From Limonium bicolor (taxonomy: Eukaryota; Streptophyta; Magnoliopsida; Caryophyllales; Plumbaginaceae), in the NCBI GenBank assembly GCA_023374045.1, contig CM041779.1, positions 302,322,167 to 302,386,166 of the forward strand: a stretch of DNA of 64,000 bases. The letters are read 5' to 3'. Below, in pieces: positions 23,001-34,004 of this stretch; within the stretch, counting starts at the first letter, position 1; each line of letters opens with the position of its first letter. The notes under the pieces were generated by a model that was not told the origin of the DNA, searched no databases, and was given only the letters and a program-made list of their open reading frames with translations. The translations under genes and the position numbers were made by a program.

Positions 23001-24164
23001 AGGTGTCCCTCGGCTTGTGTGCTATGTGTTTATTTGCTATCACTAAACAAGATAAAGCATGCAACCGGTCTATTATTCGTTGTGTGTTTACAAATACAAC
23101 TAACACACCGGGCTTGAGTTAACTTGCTAACTATGTTTAAGTAAACGAATAGATGAGGCGAATACACTTGTTATGATTGGTTGGTTAATACCCGGTAAGG
23201 GTTTAATTAACAAGATCTGACTCTAAGACTCTTGCTAACCGTAACTTGGGGTGGGACTAAGGAATCCGGAATGGTACCGACACATGTGTATTGGGGGAGG
23301 TTGGTATCTGAATCAGATCTGACTTCTAAACTAGACTTGTCCTCGGACTTGTCGCCTAGAGTCAACAAATTGACTCAACCACCCGGACTATTATTTGAGG
23401 TGGGAGGCACATTAAGGATGGAGTGGGGGAATCTAGCCTACATCCCCAACAAATTAAGAAAGGTTGCTTATTGTTGGTAAGTGTACTGCTGCCGGCTAGG
23501 GTTAACCAAGCCCTACAAAAATAAGCAACAAACTAAGGGCTAACCAGTCTAATAGGAGAACGGTTGGCAAATATGAGAATAAGAGGAATGTGGACCTAAG
23601 GGGTTAAAATCTAACTCACTTACCTAAGGGAGGCTTCTAAGCCATGTATTGTGTTTGGACTGTTATTGTTCATTTGTGGATTGTTGTTTTATTGCACTTC
23701 TTATTTATGTTGTGTATCTAATCAATCTCCATACTATCGACAATTAGTCGTCGTAGCCCCGTTAGCTTGGGGGCCACGAGAGGATCGTACCAGCATTCTT
23801 GCTGACCCTCTTTGGGGGCTGTTTTTATTTTGCAGGTAAGCGTCCCATGAAGAGTCACCCTGAGAGTAGGGGCGGGTAGACTTAGGTTGGGCTTTATTTT
23901 GAGTACGGGTTGCGTCTGTGCACCCGTCTGTTGATATTAAGATTATGGTAGTTATGTTGTTGCTCGAGATACTATGAACTTGGTTGGTGGATGTTTTGGA
24001 TAGTTTGTATATTCTTTTTGGATAAGTGTTGTAAATATTTAAGGTTTGGTATATTCTATTGTTCAGACCGTGGCAAGGTTCTGGTGTTAGTTTATTCCAC
24101 TGACGTTTGTGACTAAGTTGTTAAGTTTGCGATAACTACGATTGGCTTAGGACGGGGTGTTACA
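20048..24164 (+). mobile_element. Solo LTR (inner), TSD CCCAA
   Basis: Starts TGAAATATCCCAAACC at 20048 and ends GGGGTGTTACA at 24164 (4,117 bp). It is flanked by perfect CCCAA copies at 20043-20047 and 24165-24169. It lies 178 bases inside the outer LTR. It contains a hairpin array of four units (22393-22650), the GGGCCTAAGTGCC block (about 21640) and a double hairpin (23791-23820). No protein-coding region is supported. Confidence 0.94.
22393..22650 (+). repeat. Hairpin array, four units of about 73 bp
   Basis: Units begin with GGTCCGGGAC at 22393, 22466, 22539 and 22611, a period of 72-73 bases. Each pairs with a downstream GTCC(C/T)GGACC arm. Loops differ among units while arms stay complementary. 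Confidence 0.85.
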
Positions 24165-26568
24165 CCCAAAGAACCTACCAAGACTAAATAATATGCAATT
24201 ATGATTTGATAAGGCTAATTAAGTCCTTAAGAAACATTGGTAGACAATTTAAACCAAACAAAACACAAGAAAACACCATAAAGTCAATTTAAGCAAATAC
24301 TTGCCCTAGACATGGTGTAACCTTGTATAAGACCTAAATGCCATTCCTAGACCTTATTAACATGATAATGAATATGTTAAATCAATTACTAAAGAAAAAA
24401 GCTTGAAAACAAGTTAAAACACAAAATATGCTTTAAGGACCCTTAAAACATATTTTTGAAAAATTGGCTTGGAAATGAGTTTTGAGTGGCTAAATGTCCA
24501 TCATTACTCTTTAATCAACATGTGTACTACTTCACATTAAGAAGTCCAAATCAATGGGAAATCAAAAATTTCATAATTATGTGCACTAATTTGTGAATAG
24601 TGCTCAAATAATGCTAGTTTAAGGCATAAGTCAACTTTAATTAGTTAAATGGTCAACAAAGACCATAAGTATCTTATATATTGAAGGGGGGCAGTTTTTA
24701 TAGTGTGATGCATCACACTTGGCCAACAAATAAAGAGAAGAAGAAAGAATAAAGTAAAAGTTACTATTTACCTTTATAAGTTAAAATATCTTCCAAACTC
24801 ACCTCTCTCCTCACCTTTCTTCATTTCCTCTTGTTCCCTCCGTGTTATTCCTCAATTCTCCCAACCAAAACCGTGCTTGCTATAGCACCTCTCATCTCCA
24901 ACTTCATTTGCTCACCAAAATGTTCAATATTGCTCCAAATCAAAAACTAAGCACATATTTGTCTTAGTTGAGTCAAGGCCTTCCATCCTCTCTTTTCAAA
25001 ATTCCAAAAGCTTAAGTTTGATTCCATGGAGAAACTCCATTGAAGGGGGGAATTCAGTTTGAAGAGCTCTTTTGCTTCTTCTCTCATTCAAGGTAAGAAA
25101 AGTGAAAGAAAAACTAAGTTTCCTTCACTTTTGTGCATTACTGAAAATTATCTTCTCATGGAGTCTTATTTTTACTCCTTCAACTAGCTTGTTTTAATCT
25201 CCAAAGACTAGTGGAGGTCCTCCTTGATTCATACACAAGTCTATCGTAAGACTTCAAAGGTAATTATCCATTTTAATACCTTAAAGCACTCTTTTTTACC
25301 TAGGAATGATTCCTTAAGTTTTGGTGCATCCCTTAGTACTCATTGAGGTAATTGTATATTGGTTAGAACATTGACTAAGGAATTAATGTTGGTTGCCGAA
25401 AACCAAGCAAGAAAATCCAACGAGAGGAGTGTGAGGAAAAGCTTGGAAAAACAAGGTAAATGACTTACCTTAAGGTGGTTTATTGCTTTACGGGATGGGT
25501 TTAGATATGTACTAAGTGTATCTTAGAGTTTACACTAAGTAAGGGCTATAAAACCTAGAAGAAAGAACATAATCGTATTTGAGAACTTGTGGCTAAGGAG
25601 CAAATGGCAAATTGAGCTAATAAAACAATCACAAGGTGAATTACAAGAATACTTCTATTGCAATGGGATCCTTGTTGTGTGTAATTGCAGGTTGAAGGCA
25701 TTTAATGTTGAAATTCAGTGTTTAAGATTAATGTCGTTTAAGGGCCTAAGTGCCAAGCAATTTAAGTTTATGCACTATATTGTGATGTAGTTAAAATGTT
25801 TAGTTGTGTGTGAAGAACATTTCTTGAGAAGATGAATGTCTCTGATGGTTAAAGGATGAAAAACCATGTGTTTGTGTGTAAGAATGTGTATTAAGAGATT
25901 GAGTGTTCTTGATTGTCTAAAGGTGTAAAACAAAGTGTTTGGGTGTAAGGATGTACTAGGGAAGCTATGGCAAAAATTTAGTTGATAAACAAAGGAGTTT
26001 ATGTGTTCTAATGAGATTTTATGACCTAGAAGGTACTAGGAATAGTTAAGTGTTAAGATGGTGAAAGAAAGTGAATTAAGGTGTTCTTAAGTGTTAAGAT
26101 GCTTTGGGCATAGTCCTAGAGATTTAGAGAACTAATGGATGCTTTCTAGATACACCAAGGTCATGGTGGAGATGTGGTAAAGTCTTGTGAAAACTTGGTA
26201 ACAAAGAGGTAAAATGCCTTGGGAGGGATTAAGTATGAACTAGTGGAAAAATCTTAATGAATTGTGTAAAGGAGGTGTTAGTGTGAAATAATGCTTTTGG
26301 AGTAGTGGTAATGTTTGTGAGGGAATACTTTGGTTAGTGATATTGTAGGCATGATTCACCACTTAGAAATCTTAAGGAAAAATGTTATAAGTGTTAAGAT
26401 TTTTTGTAAGAAATTGAGTAACAAGTTAGTGATGATTTAGGAAGGGTTAGTGCATGTTTCAAGGTGTTTAAACATGTAGGAAACATTTGGTAAGATTATA
26501 GAATGATTAGGTAAGGTTTAAGGTTGGATTAGGGGTTGAAAAATGGTGTTTTGACAACTTATTAACAA

Positions 26569-26740
26569 GGTCCGGGACTTAGCCCTTGTATAAGTACCCA
26601 GACCACCCATAAAAATGTGCCGAAAGTTGATTTTGTAAGTGGTCCAGGTCCTTAGTCCAGTTCCAAGACCCGGACCAATGTAAAATAAGGGCCGAGAGTA
26701 CATTTCAGTGATGGTCCGGGACCTTGCGTCCGGGACCAGA
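26569..26740 (+). repeat. Hairpin array, three units
   Basis: Units at about 26569, 26641 and 26713, with GGTCC(G/A)GG...CCGGACC arms and spacers containing GCCGA(A/G)AGT, as in the other arrays. Confidence 0.75.
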
Positions 26741-28578
26741 GCAAAAATTGTCCAAATGTGTTTTAATGACTTCTAATGATGGGGGATTGAATGGTAATGG
26801 TTTTACGTGATGTTTAGGCATTGTTTGGTGACATGTAAAGGCCTTAAAAAGTGTAAACAAGTGTTAGGTTGGATGTGAGAGTTGTGAACTTAAGATCACA
26901 AGAGTAAAATTAAGTATAACGGGATAACGGGGTTAACTACGGGTGCATTAGTCGTTAAACAATCATGTTACCCCAATGTTAATGGAAACAATTGTAATGT
27001 TACCAGTTGTTCGAGAGTCATTCGAGGAACATAAGAGGACACAATAGAGTGGACCTTGGTGACAGGTATGGTTTTCTTGCAACCTGTGTTCTACCGGATT
27101 ACACGGCTTGTATACCAATGTGATTTTCTGAATGTTTTCCACCTTATAAGATAAAACCATGTAATGAGTTTACAGTAATTTAATTTTGTGGCATGTTTAG
27201 TTCCGATACCGTTTAACCTCGAAAGTGTTAAACCTTAGCTAACCAAATCTAGGATCACATAAGAGATCGGTATTCGGATTTAACACCCAAACCATGGGAA
27301 CTTTCTAACCACGGCTATGCGTGAGTTGGTTGTGTGTTTTTTGTGGTGAAAGTATGTTTACCTCCCTTGTGTGGTTAACCCGGTTGTAATACCTTATGGT
27401 GTGTGGATGTGAGGAATCTGGTCGTTCCGGTCGCGCGTGTTGTTTGGGAGTTGATGTTTACAGTTGCTCTAACTCCTTTTTGTTATGTTATGATTGTATT
27501 TCCTTCTTGGATTACAATCACCCACAAGCTTAACCAAAGCTTACCTACCTTGATTATTGTTCGGGGCTAGGGGAAATATGTACGGTGTGTTCGGTACTAT
27601 ATTGAGATCGACACATCTTAGTAAAGTTAATATGTACGGTGTGTTCGGAACTATATGATATCCGACGCATCTTAAGTAAATATATGTTCTCTATGAAGAA
27701 CAATAAGTTATTATATAACGAGCTTAGCATGGGAATAAAAAGATTCTCTAGGCTTCAATGAGATTACTCACATCTTGGGGTACGTGTCCTCACGTGACCC
27801 TCTCCAAGTTATGTTGTATGTTCGTTAAAATGTGATATGAGTTGTTATATGGAGTAGGTGGATCATGGGTATCAGTCCCAGGTCATGATAAGAGGAATTT
27901 AAGTATAACCCGATCAATGGGTAAGTGTCGTCTAACAAGGAATTAGCTCCATTAAAGGAGAAACCCTCAAGGGTTAAAGAACACAATGAGTGATCTAACG
28001 AGTATTGATGTGTTGACTGATTCGTTGAGCCCCATTGTTGTGGGTATGTAAGGTGTTGTGTGTTTATAGTTTTCATGCATGAAATAAATATAAACAACCG
28101 CATGCTTAGACGATAATTAGTTGTGAGTGGCCCGGTAGTATGCGGGCTGCACGATTACCATACCAGCAAAGGTGTTGAGCCCCTTGGGGGGGCCACCCTT
28201 TCTTTCCATTTTAGGTACAAGGAGCTGGAAGCCGTTCGAGAGTAGGATGGGGTGATAGTTTGTACATGGGTAGCTATTTTAATTACTTATGGATTGTAGG
28301 TGTAGTAAGACCAAAATTGTTGTCGGCATTAGTTTGTAAATACCCGGTACAGTTGTAATGTAAATGTATATTCATTGTTGGAAATAGAAAAAGGTTGTAA
28401 TGTATAGTTGCTCACAAATCCGGTCCATCAGACCGATACAATGTATATGTATTAGCCTTGTTAGCCACGTAGGTGGTTAACAGCGTGTAACACCAATGAG
28501 TTAAGTAATGTGATGAGTTATGTTTTCCGCTGCAAATGGTTGTCAAGTGTATTGTTGTAGTTGTGGTGTTACACCAAT

Positions 28579-29287
28579 GGTGGATTGGCGCTCCTCCTTT
28601 GATTTATGGCAAAAAACCCATTTCTATGGTTTCCAAGGTAATGACCAATCTTAGTGCCTTAAGCATTTTTAATTAATGAGTTAAGTGTTTTTACTTAGAC
28701 ATGGCTGATTTTGAGTCAAGAGAAGTGGAGAAGAGGATGAGAAGAATTGATAAGAGAATTTGAGAATCAAGGTAAACCGTCTACCTTAATACCTATCCTA
28801 ATTGTCTTAGAAATTATGGGATGGGTACATAAAAGCATGAACAAAAATATATGTTGGAAGTGTGGTAGGGTGATTATGAGAGAGAATTATGAAATTGATG
28901 GTTGAATTGAGGGCCTTGAAGCCAAATGGTTATGATTGTGTTTATATTGTTGTTTGGTGAATTTTTTATTGAGTTTGTGTGCTGGTAGAACCCTTTATGG
29001 GTGTAGTAAGTTGTGAATGGATTTAGGTGAAAGATTGTGTATTTGGGCAATGTTGGAATTATAGGTGAGTTATGGCAAAATTTGAGAAAAAATAAGGTGC
29101 TTTAAGCAATGATATGAGAGAAGATGACCTAGAGTTCACTAGGTATATCTAGGGATTGATTTGGTTGAAGTAATCACCCATAGATGGTGGTTGAAGGCTT
29201 GGAAATGATAGAACAAAATCTGTTGCAAAATAGTGTTTTAGTGTTTTGAATTCCTAGGAAAGAACTAGTGTGTATAACCTTGTAATA
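28579..29287 (+). repeat. Repeat-derived flank of solo LTR insertion (right part)
   Basis: Continues the interrupted sequence from 19869. It is AT-rich, without a credible ORF, and contains stretches reminiscent of the LTR interior (for example GACCTAGAGTTCACTAGG). It stops at 29287, where an inverted copy of the Tat-like leader begins. Confidence 0.5.
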
Positions 29288-29933
29288 GAGGATGGTGTGA
29301 GCCTCGATTTTCAAACCCTATCCTATGTTGATTCGAGTTGATTAGGATCTGATTGGGTTTTAGGTCCACTTATAACCTAAGTTTAATAACTAAGTTATAT
29401 AACCATAATTATTAAAACCTAAGCTAGCTCACTGGAACCTATTATGAGTCGCCACCTAATTCTAACCTAAATCAAATTAGGAAAGGAGAGTTCGGGTTCA
29501 AGGGCTTGATATTCGACTAATTAGGGTTCAATTACTTTCATTACCCCTAGAAGTTGTTTTTCCTCTACTTAGTTTAATTACGGCTTATTATGAGTCGTTT
29601 TAACCTAAGTGTGCACTTCTGATTTTTTTTTGAAATTTTAACAGTTTTTGACAGAAAATTAAAGTGAAAATTAAAAATACCTAAATTTGGGTTTCAGAGG
29701 CAAAATTAGGTGGAATTTTAATTATGTCAGTAGCCACGGACCTAATGTCTGAGACCACGGACCCCAGGTGAACTACATGATTATGGAAACCGAATTAAAA
29801 TAAAAAATGTAAACTTGAAAAGTCCGAGGACACGGACAGGGTGTCCGTGGGCCCAGACATGTACTGTTAAAAACCCTAAAATTTGAAAAATAAGAAATTC
29901 CGCCACCGTCCGTGGGTGTCCGTGGTCACGGAC
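29288..29933 (-). repeat. Inverted Tat/Ogre-like arm (leader, PBS, LTR end)
   Basis: Reverse complement of about 15830-16480, including the PBS (GAGTCGCCACCTAA at 29447-29460) and the GTCCGTGG/CCACGGAC inverted repeats near 29720-29932. Its breakpoint toward the centre is the same GTGTGAGCCTCG point that ends the left arm at 16480. The AlkB-bearing gypsy element is inserted at 29934 within this arm. Confidence 0.75.
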
Positions 29934-30424
29934 TGAAATACCCCAAACCTTGGTATGTTGGTTAAACATTAAAACATGATTTATTAAGACTAAAAAGAGT
30001 CTTAGAAACATTAGTAAACAATTTAAACAAAAGCAAACACAAAATGTGCTTTAAAGTCAATAAGAGCTAAAATGTGCTCTAAGCTTGGAATAAGCTTGGG
30101 TAAGACCTAATGAACTTACCAAGACCTTACCAAGCTTGAAAACAAGTTAAAACACAAAATGTGCTTTAAGAAGTCTTAAAGCACATTTTTGAAAAATTGT
30201 ATTGTAAATGAGTTTTGAGTGGTTAAATGCCCATCATTACTCTTAAATATATATGGGTACTATATAGTATCACATTTGGGTGGCTATATTAATGGGAAAT
30301 CAAAAATTTCACTTCTAAGTGCCTTGTTTAGGTGAATAGTGATTTTTATAAGCTAGTTTATAACATATGTTGTATTAAGTAATTAAATTGACAAACAAAG
30401 ACTAAAATACCCTCATACTAATAA

Positions 30425-30450
30425 AGGGGGCCGGTTTTTATAAGTGTGGT
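30425..30450 (+). promoter_or_regulatory. Putative core promoter in U3 (TATA-like)
   Basis: GGGGGCCGGTTTTTATAAG occurs here, with counterparts at 19341, 20582 and 24687 in related sequences and at about 4215 on the minus strand. A TATAAG box would be at 30439-30444. If used, R and U5 would form a leader of roughly 3.3 kb. Confidence 0.4.
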
Positions 30451-32028
30451 GACACACCACTCTCTAGTTAATGTAATAAGTAAGTAAAGCAAACTAAGTA
30501 AACTTACTTTTTACTTTATAAGCATAAATATCTTCTTAAAAGCAAATCCTATCTCATTCTCATTTCTTTCCTTCATTTTCCACGGTTCCAAACACCATCT
30601 TCTCCCCCTTCTTGCTGCTCTCTCTCGGTAATACTACTACCTCCATTAGAACTCCCACTTTGACCTCTTGTAAAATCTTGCTCACTTGTTCAAATCAAAA
30701 ACAAACACCATCAATCTCTTCCTCTCATCAAGCTCTTCATTCCTATCTTCTCAAAACTCCAAGAGCCCCATTTCGGTGCCAAGGTGTTCCACCATTGAAG
30801 GAGCTTGAGCTTGTATTTTGACATATTGTTGATATCCTTTGCTTCTAGGTAAGGAATCTCAAAGAAAAATCATGTTTCCTCCATGTTTTGTTGTTGACCG
30901 AAAATACACATTGATGTAGCTCTTTGTGTGACTTTGTTCTAGCTTCATTTCAACCTTTCATGGACTAGGTGGAGTCCTCTCTTCATAGATATTCAAACTC
31001 TCTTCAAAGACCAAGGTAAAACAACTACATTAATGTTTTTGAAACAATGTAAATTAGGGTTTACAATGAGATGAAGCTTATAGCTTGAATACTCATTATA
31101 ATGTTTGTATATTGTTTAGAACTTGACAAGGAATCAAATACCCTACCGGTCTTGTAGTGAAACAAGAAAGGAATTGTTTGGAAAAGAGGTAAATCTATTA
31201 ACCTTATGTTGTTTAATGCCTTAGGAGAAATGAGCTTATAAATGCTTATTAAAACTACCTAAAGAGCAAATGGTGAATGACTTAGTAAAGTGTTCTCAAG
31301 AGACTAGTAAAAGGCATATGTGTGTTGAGTGTATTTGCAGGTCAAAGGCAAATATATTGTGGAAATTCAGTGTTTAAGAGTTAAGCACCTTAAGGGCCTA
31401 AGAGCCATGAATTTTAAGGGCCTAAGTGCCATGCAATTTAGGTTATGCTTTATATTGTAATGTGGTGTGATTTGAGTAAAGTTTTGTGTGGGAGAGTGTT
31501 CTTGGTGATTCTAGATGTTCTTGTGTGTTTAATGGAGAAAACAAAGTGTTTAGGCTTAGAAATGTTCTAGGGGAATCCATGTCAAAATTTAGGTAAGAAT
31601 CAAGAAGTTCCAAGTGTTTAGATAAGGTTTGGTGAGCTAGAGGTGTTAGGAAATGACTAGGTGTTTTACAAGTGAAGGTATAATGTCTTAAGTGTTCTAG
31701 AGTGTAACAAGGACTTAGGCATGAGCTTGAGGTTTTAGTATGTACCAAAGTCATTTTGGACTTAGATAAAGACTTAGGCAAACTTTGGTAAAATAAGGAG
31801 AAAGTGTAAGCCTAGGAAAATGGATTTCAAGGATGACATAAGGAGTTTTAGTTTGTAAGAAATGATGTTTAAGTAATGATGTTGTGTGGAAGAAATATCT
31901 TGGTATAATGGTTAGAATAGGCAAGGAATACCACTTAGAAACTTAAGAAGAAGATACTATAAGTGTTGGAGGCTTTGGGGAAATTTGGTTGAGTGTTTAA
32001 AGGCATAGAAATTTGAGTATAATGCCTT

Positions 32029-32343
32029 GTCCGAACTTCCGTCCGGATGTGGAAGTTCGGACAGGCTCTGTTGGGTAAAGGAATTCTCACTCGCGAGCAG
32101 TGTCCGAACTTGGGAAGTCCGGACACATGTTCGGACGTACCCACCCATCCTTAGGATTATCCTCGAACTGTGTCCGAACTTGGGAAGTCCGGACACATGT
32201 TCGGACGCACGGATTTCTGTCTAAAGTTTTCTCGGCTCACGTCCGAACTTCCGAAGTCTGGACATAAGTTCGGACGTGTGTCTGTTTTCTGTCTAAAATC
32301 ACGGCTTGTGTCCGAACTTGGAAGCTCGGACACAAGTTCGGAC
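32029..32343 (+). repeat. Five-unit hairpin array in the AlkB element LTR
   Basis: Hairpins start at 32029, 32102, 32172, 32241 and 32310, a period of 69-73 bases. The first is a perfect 12-bp stem (GTCCGAACTTCC with GGAAGTTCGGAC). Units 2-5 hold one GTCCGAACTT arm followed by two possible partners (AAG(T/C)(C/T)(C/T)GGAC and GTTCGGAC), so each could form two alternative hairpins. Spacers between units are not repeated. The arms contain GAACT and GGACA pentamers. Confidence 0.9.
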
Positions 32344-33361
32344 AGGCCACTGTATGGGCCAAAAATTATTGTTTTAAGATGGGAATTGTTATCTAAAAAT
32401 AGTAGTTGGTTAGTGATGATATAATAAGGTTATATAAGACATGTTAGGTGGGTTTTAAAGGCAATTAAAAAGGATGAAAAGTTGTAACAAGTGTAAAATA
32501 AAAATAAACTAGTGATGTTGAGTAGATAATGTTAATAATGGACTAGTGCGTTAATTAACCGACGTTACTAATGTGTTTAGGATTCTCTCAAGGTGGAAAC
32601 GAAACGAGGCAAGGACCAAGGTATGGTTTTCTTGCAGTCTGTTGTCTACCGGTTTACACCGGCTTGGGTGTTGTTTGCTTTTTTGTGTGTTACGACCTTA
32701 TAAGATTAAGGCATGAAAAGAGTTTACAGTTGTTATACATTAAGATGTTGTAATGTTGTGACTCCTTTCCCTTGGTTGTCTAACCAGACCTAAATATTTG
32801 CTTGTATGTGACTTAACAAAATATTGTGTGATCACTAACAAGTGCTAATCGGGGGAAGTGAGGAGTCCGGTTGTTCCGGCCACGCGTGTGATGGACGGGA
32901 GTCGATATCATAACCGGTTCGGCTCTCTTGGTGTATGTATAGGTGGTATTCCAATTTGGTTTCTACCTTCCCTTAGCTTATCCAAAGCTAGTTACTGACT
33001 CACGTCGGGCCACAGGGGCATACGTATCTTATTTCGGTGTGCTTGGGATTACTATATCCGACACACCTTTGGTATAAGTTAACCGTCCTATATAACCGGA
33101 CGGTAACGAGGATGGTAACGAGCTTAACATGGGATTGGTAAAAATCTCTAGGCTCACATGGTATACTAACTATGGTGGAAGGTTCCTTGTGAGAACCGAT
33201 GTTATGGTGATATGTATTGTTATGATGCTATGCAAATTTCCCTTGCTATGCTGTGGTACATATATATATATATATGTTGGATGTTCTAAAATGAATGCCA
33301 TGTTATTATGACAATTGGTTGCGCGTATCCCGGTAGCCGATGGGCTGCGCGTTAGCCATAC

Positions 33362-33391
33362 CAGCAAAGGTTGCTGACCCCCTCGGGGGCT
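33362..33391 (+). other. Conserved double hairpin near U5 end
   Basis: CAGCAAAGGTTGCTG is followed immediately by ACCCCCTCGGGGGCT and an AT-rich run ending in TTGCAG. It occupies the same place as the double hairpin of sister LTRs; loops vary and stems are kept. Confidence 0.7.
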
Positions 33392-33790
33392 CCATATTTT
33401 ATTGCAGGATGAGGATCGAAGAAGCAGAGTGGCTCTAGGTCCTAGGTCGTTGATGTACTTTTGGCTATGTTGGTTGTTGAGCCCGGGATGCGCCTGTGCT
33501 CCCGAGGCATTACATTTTGGTACCGTTTGTTAATACTGGTGGATGTTTACGGTTGGAAGGTGTGTTGTAAATTAAATACTCGGTATGGTTGGCTATGTTA
33601 AATATATGGGAGTTAGATTCTATGCTCGGGAGTCTGATCATCAGACCGATACATTGTATTTATTCTGCCTAGTTAATCACCTGGGTGGTTAACGGCGTTG
33701 TAACACCAAGGCGTTTAGTTATTGTTTGGTTGGTTATTTCCGCTGTGATTTTGGTAGTTGTTAGGAGCGTTGTAGTGGTGTTACAAAAAG

Positions 33791-33803
33791 TGGTATCAAG
33801 GCG
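33791..33803 (+). other. Primer-binding site, tRNA-Met type (degraded)
   Basis: TGGTATCAAGGCG begins five bases after the LTR. The first eight bases match the initiator tRNA-Met site, then AGAGC has become AAGGC. The sister element's site at 583-595 is intact. Confidence 0.7.
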
Positions 33804-34004
33804 AAGTATCGCTCTGATGACTAGAATACCGAGCTTAGGGATATACCGAGTTAGGAAACCTAACTACAGATACCTAAGTGAACAGATTTGGAAAGGTTAA
33901 CCACTAACTAAGTGTGGAATTACCTGGTTGTCGGGGAGATGTTATAACCATTGGACCGATAAGTGTGCAAGCATAATGCTAATGAAATGTTCATATGAAT
34001 TCAG

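Larger units (their letters stand above)
19870..28573 (+). mobile_element. Solo LTR (outer), TSD CCAAT, split by a nested solo LTR
   Basis: Starts TGAAATACCCCAAACC at 19870 and ends GTGGTGTTACA at 28573. CCAAT is present on both sides (19865-19869 and 28574-28578). Subtracting the nested insert and its duplicated target (20048-24169), the LTR is about 4.58 kb. No PBS follows, so this is a true solo LTR produced by LTR-LTR recombination. A hairpin array lies at 26569-26740 and a double hairpin at 28164-28193. Confidence 0.92.
29934..33785 (+). repeat. 5' LTR of the AlkB-bearing element
   Basis: Begins TGAAATACCCCAAACC and ends GTGGTGTTACA, 3,852 bp. It is inserted after CGGAC (29929-29933), which would be the target duplicate if the right end were known. 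It carries the family landmarks: a GGGGGCCGGTTTTTATAAG promoter-like motif, a duplicated GGGCCTAAG(A/T)GCCATG block (31390-31440), a five-unit hairpin array (32029-32343) and a double hairpin (33362-33391). Small ORFs inside are not conserved among copies. Confidence 0.9.

Noticed and set aside
31443..31781. 112-codon minus-strand frame in the AlkB element LTR
   Set aside because: The opposite strand of a non-coding LTR; low-complexity text and no equivalent in sister LTRs.
32029..32343. CRISPR-like array
   Set aside because: Regular spacing of palindromic repeats looks similar, but this is a plant LTR, repeats differ among units, spacers are related between LTR copies, and no cas genes exist.
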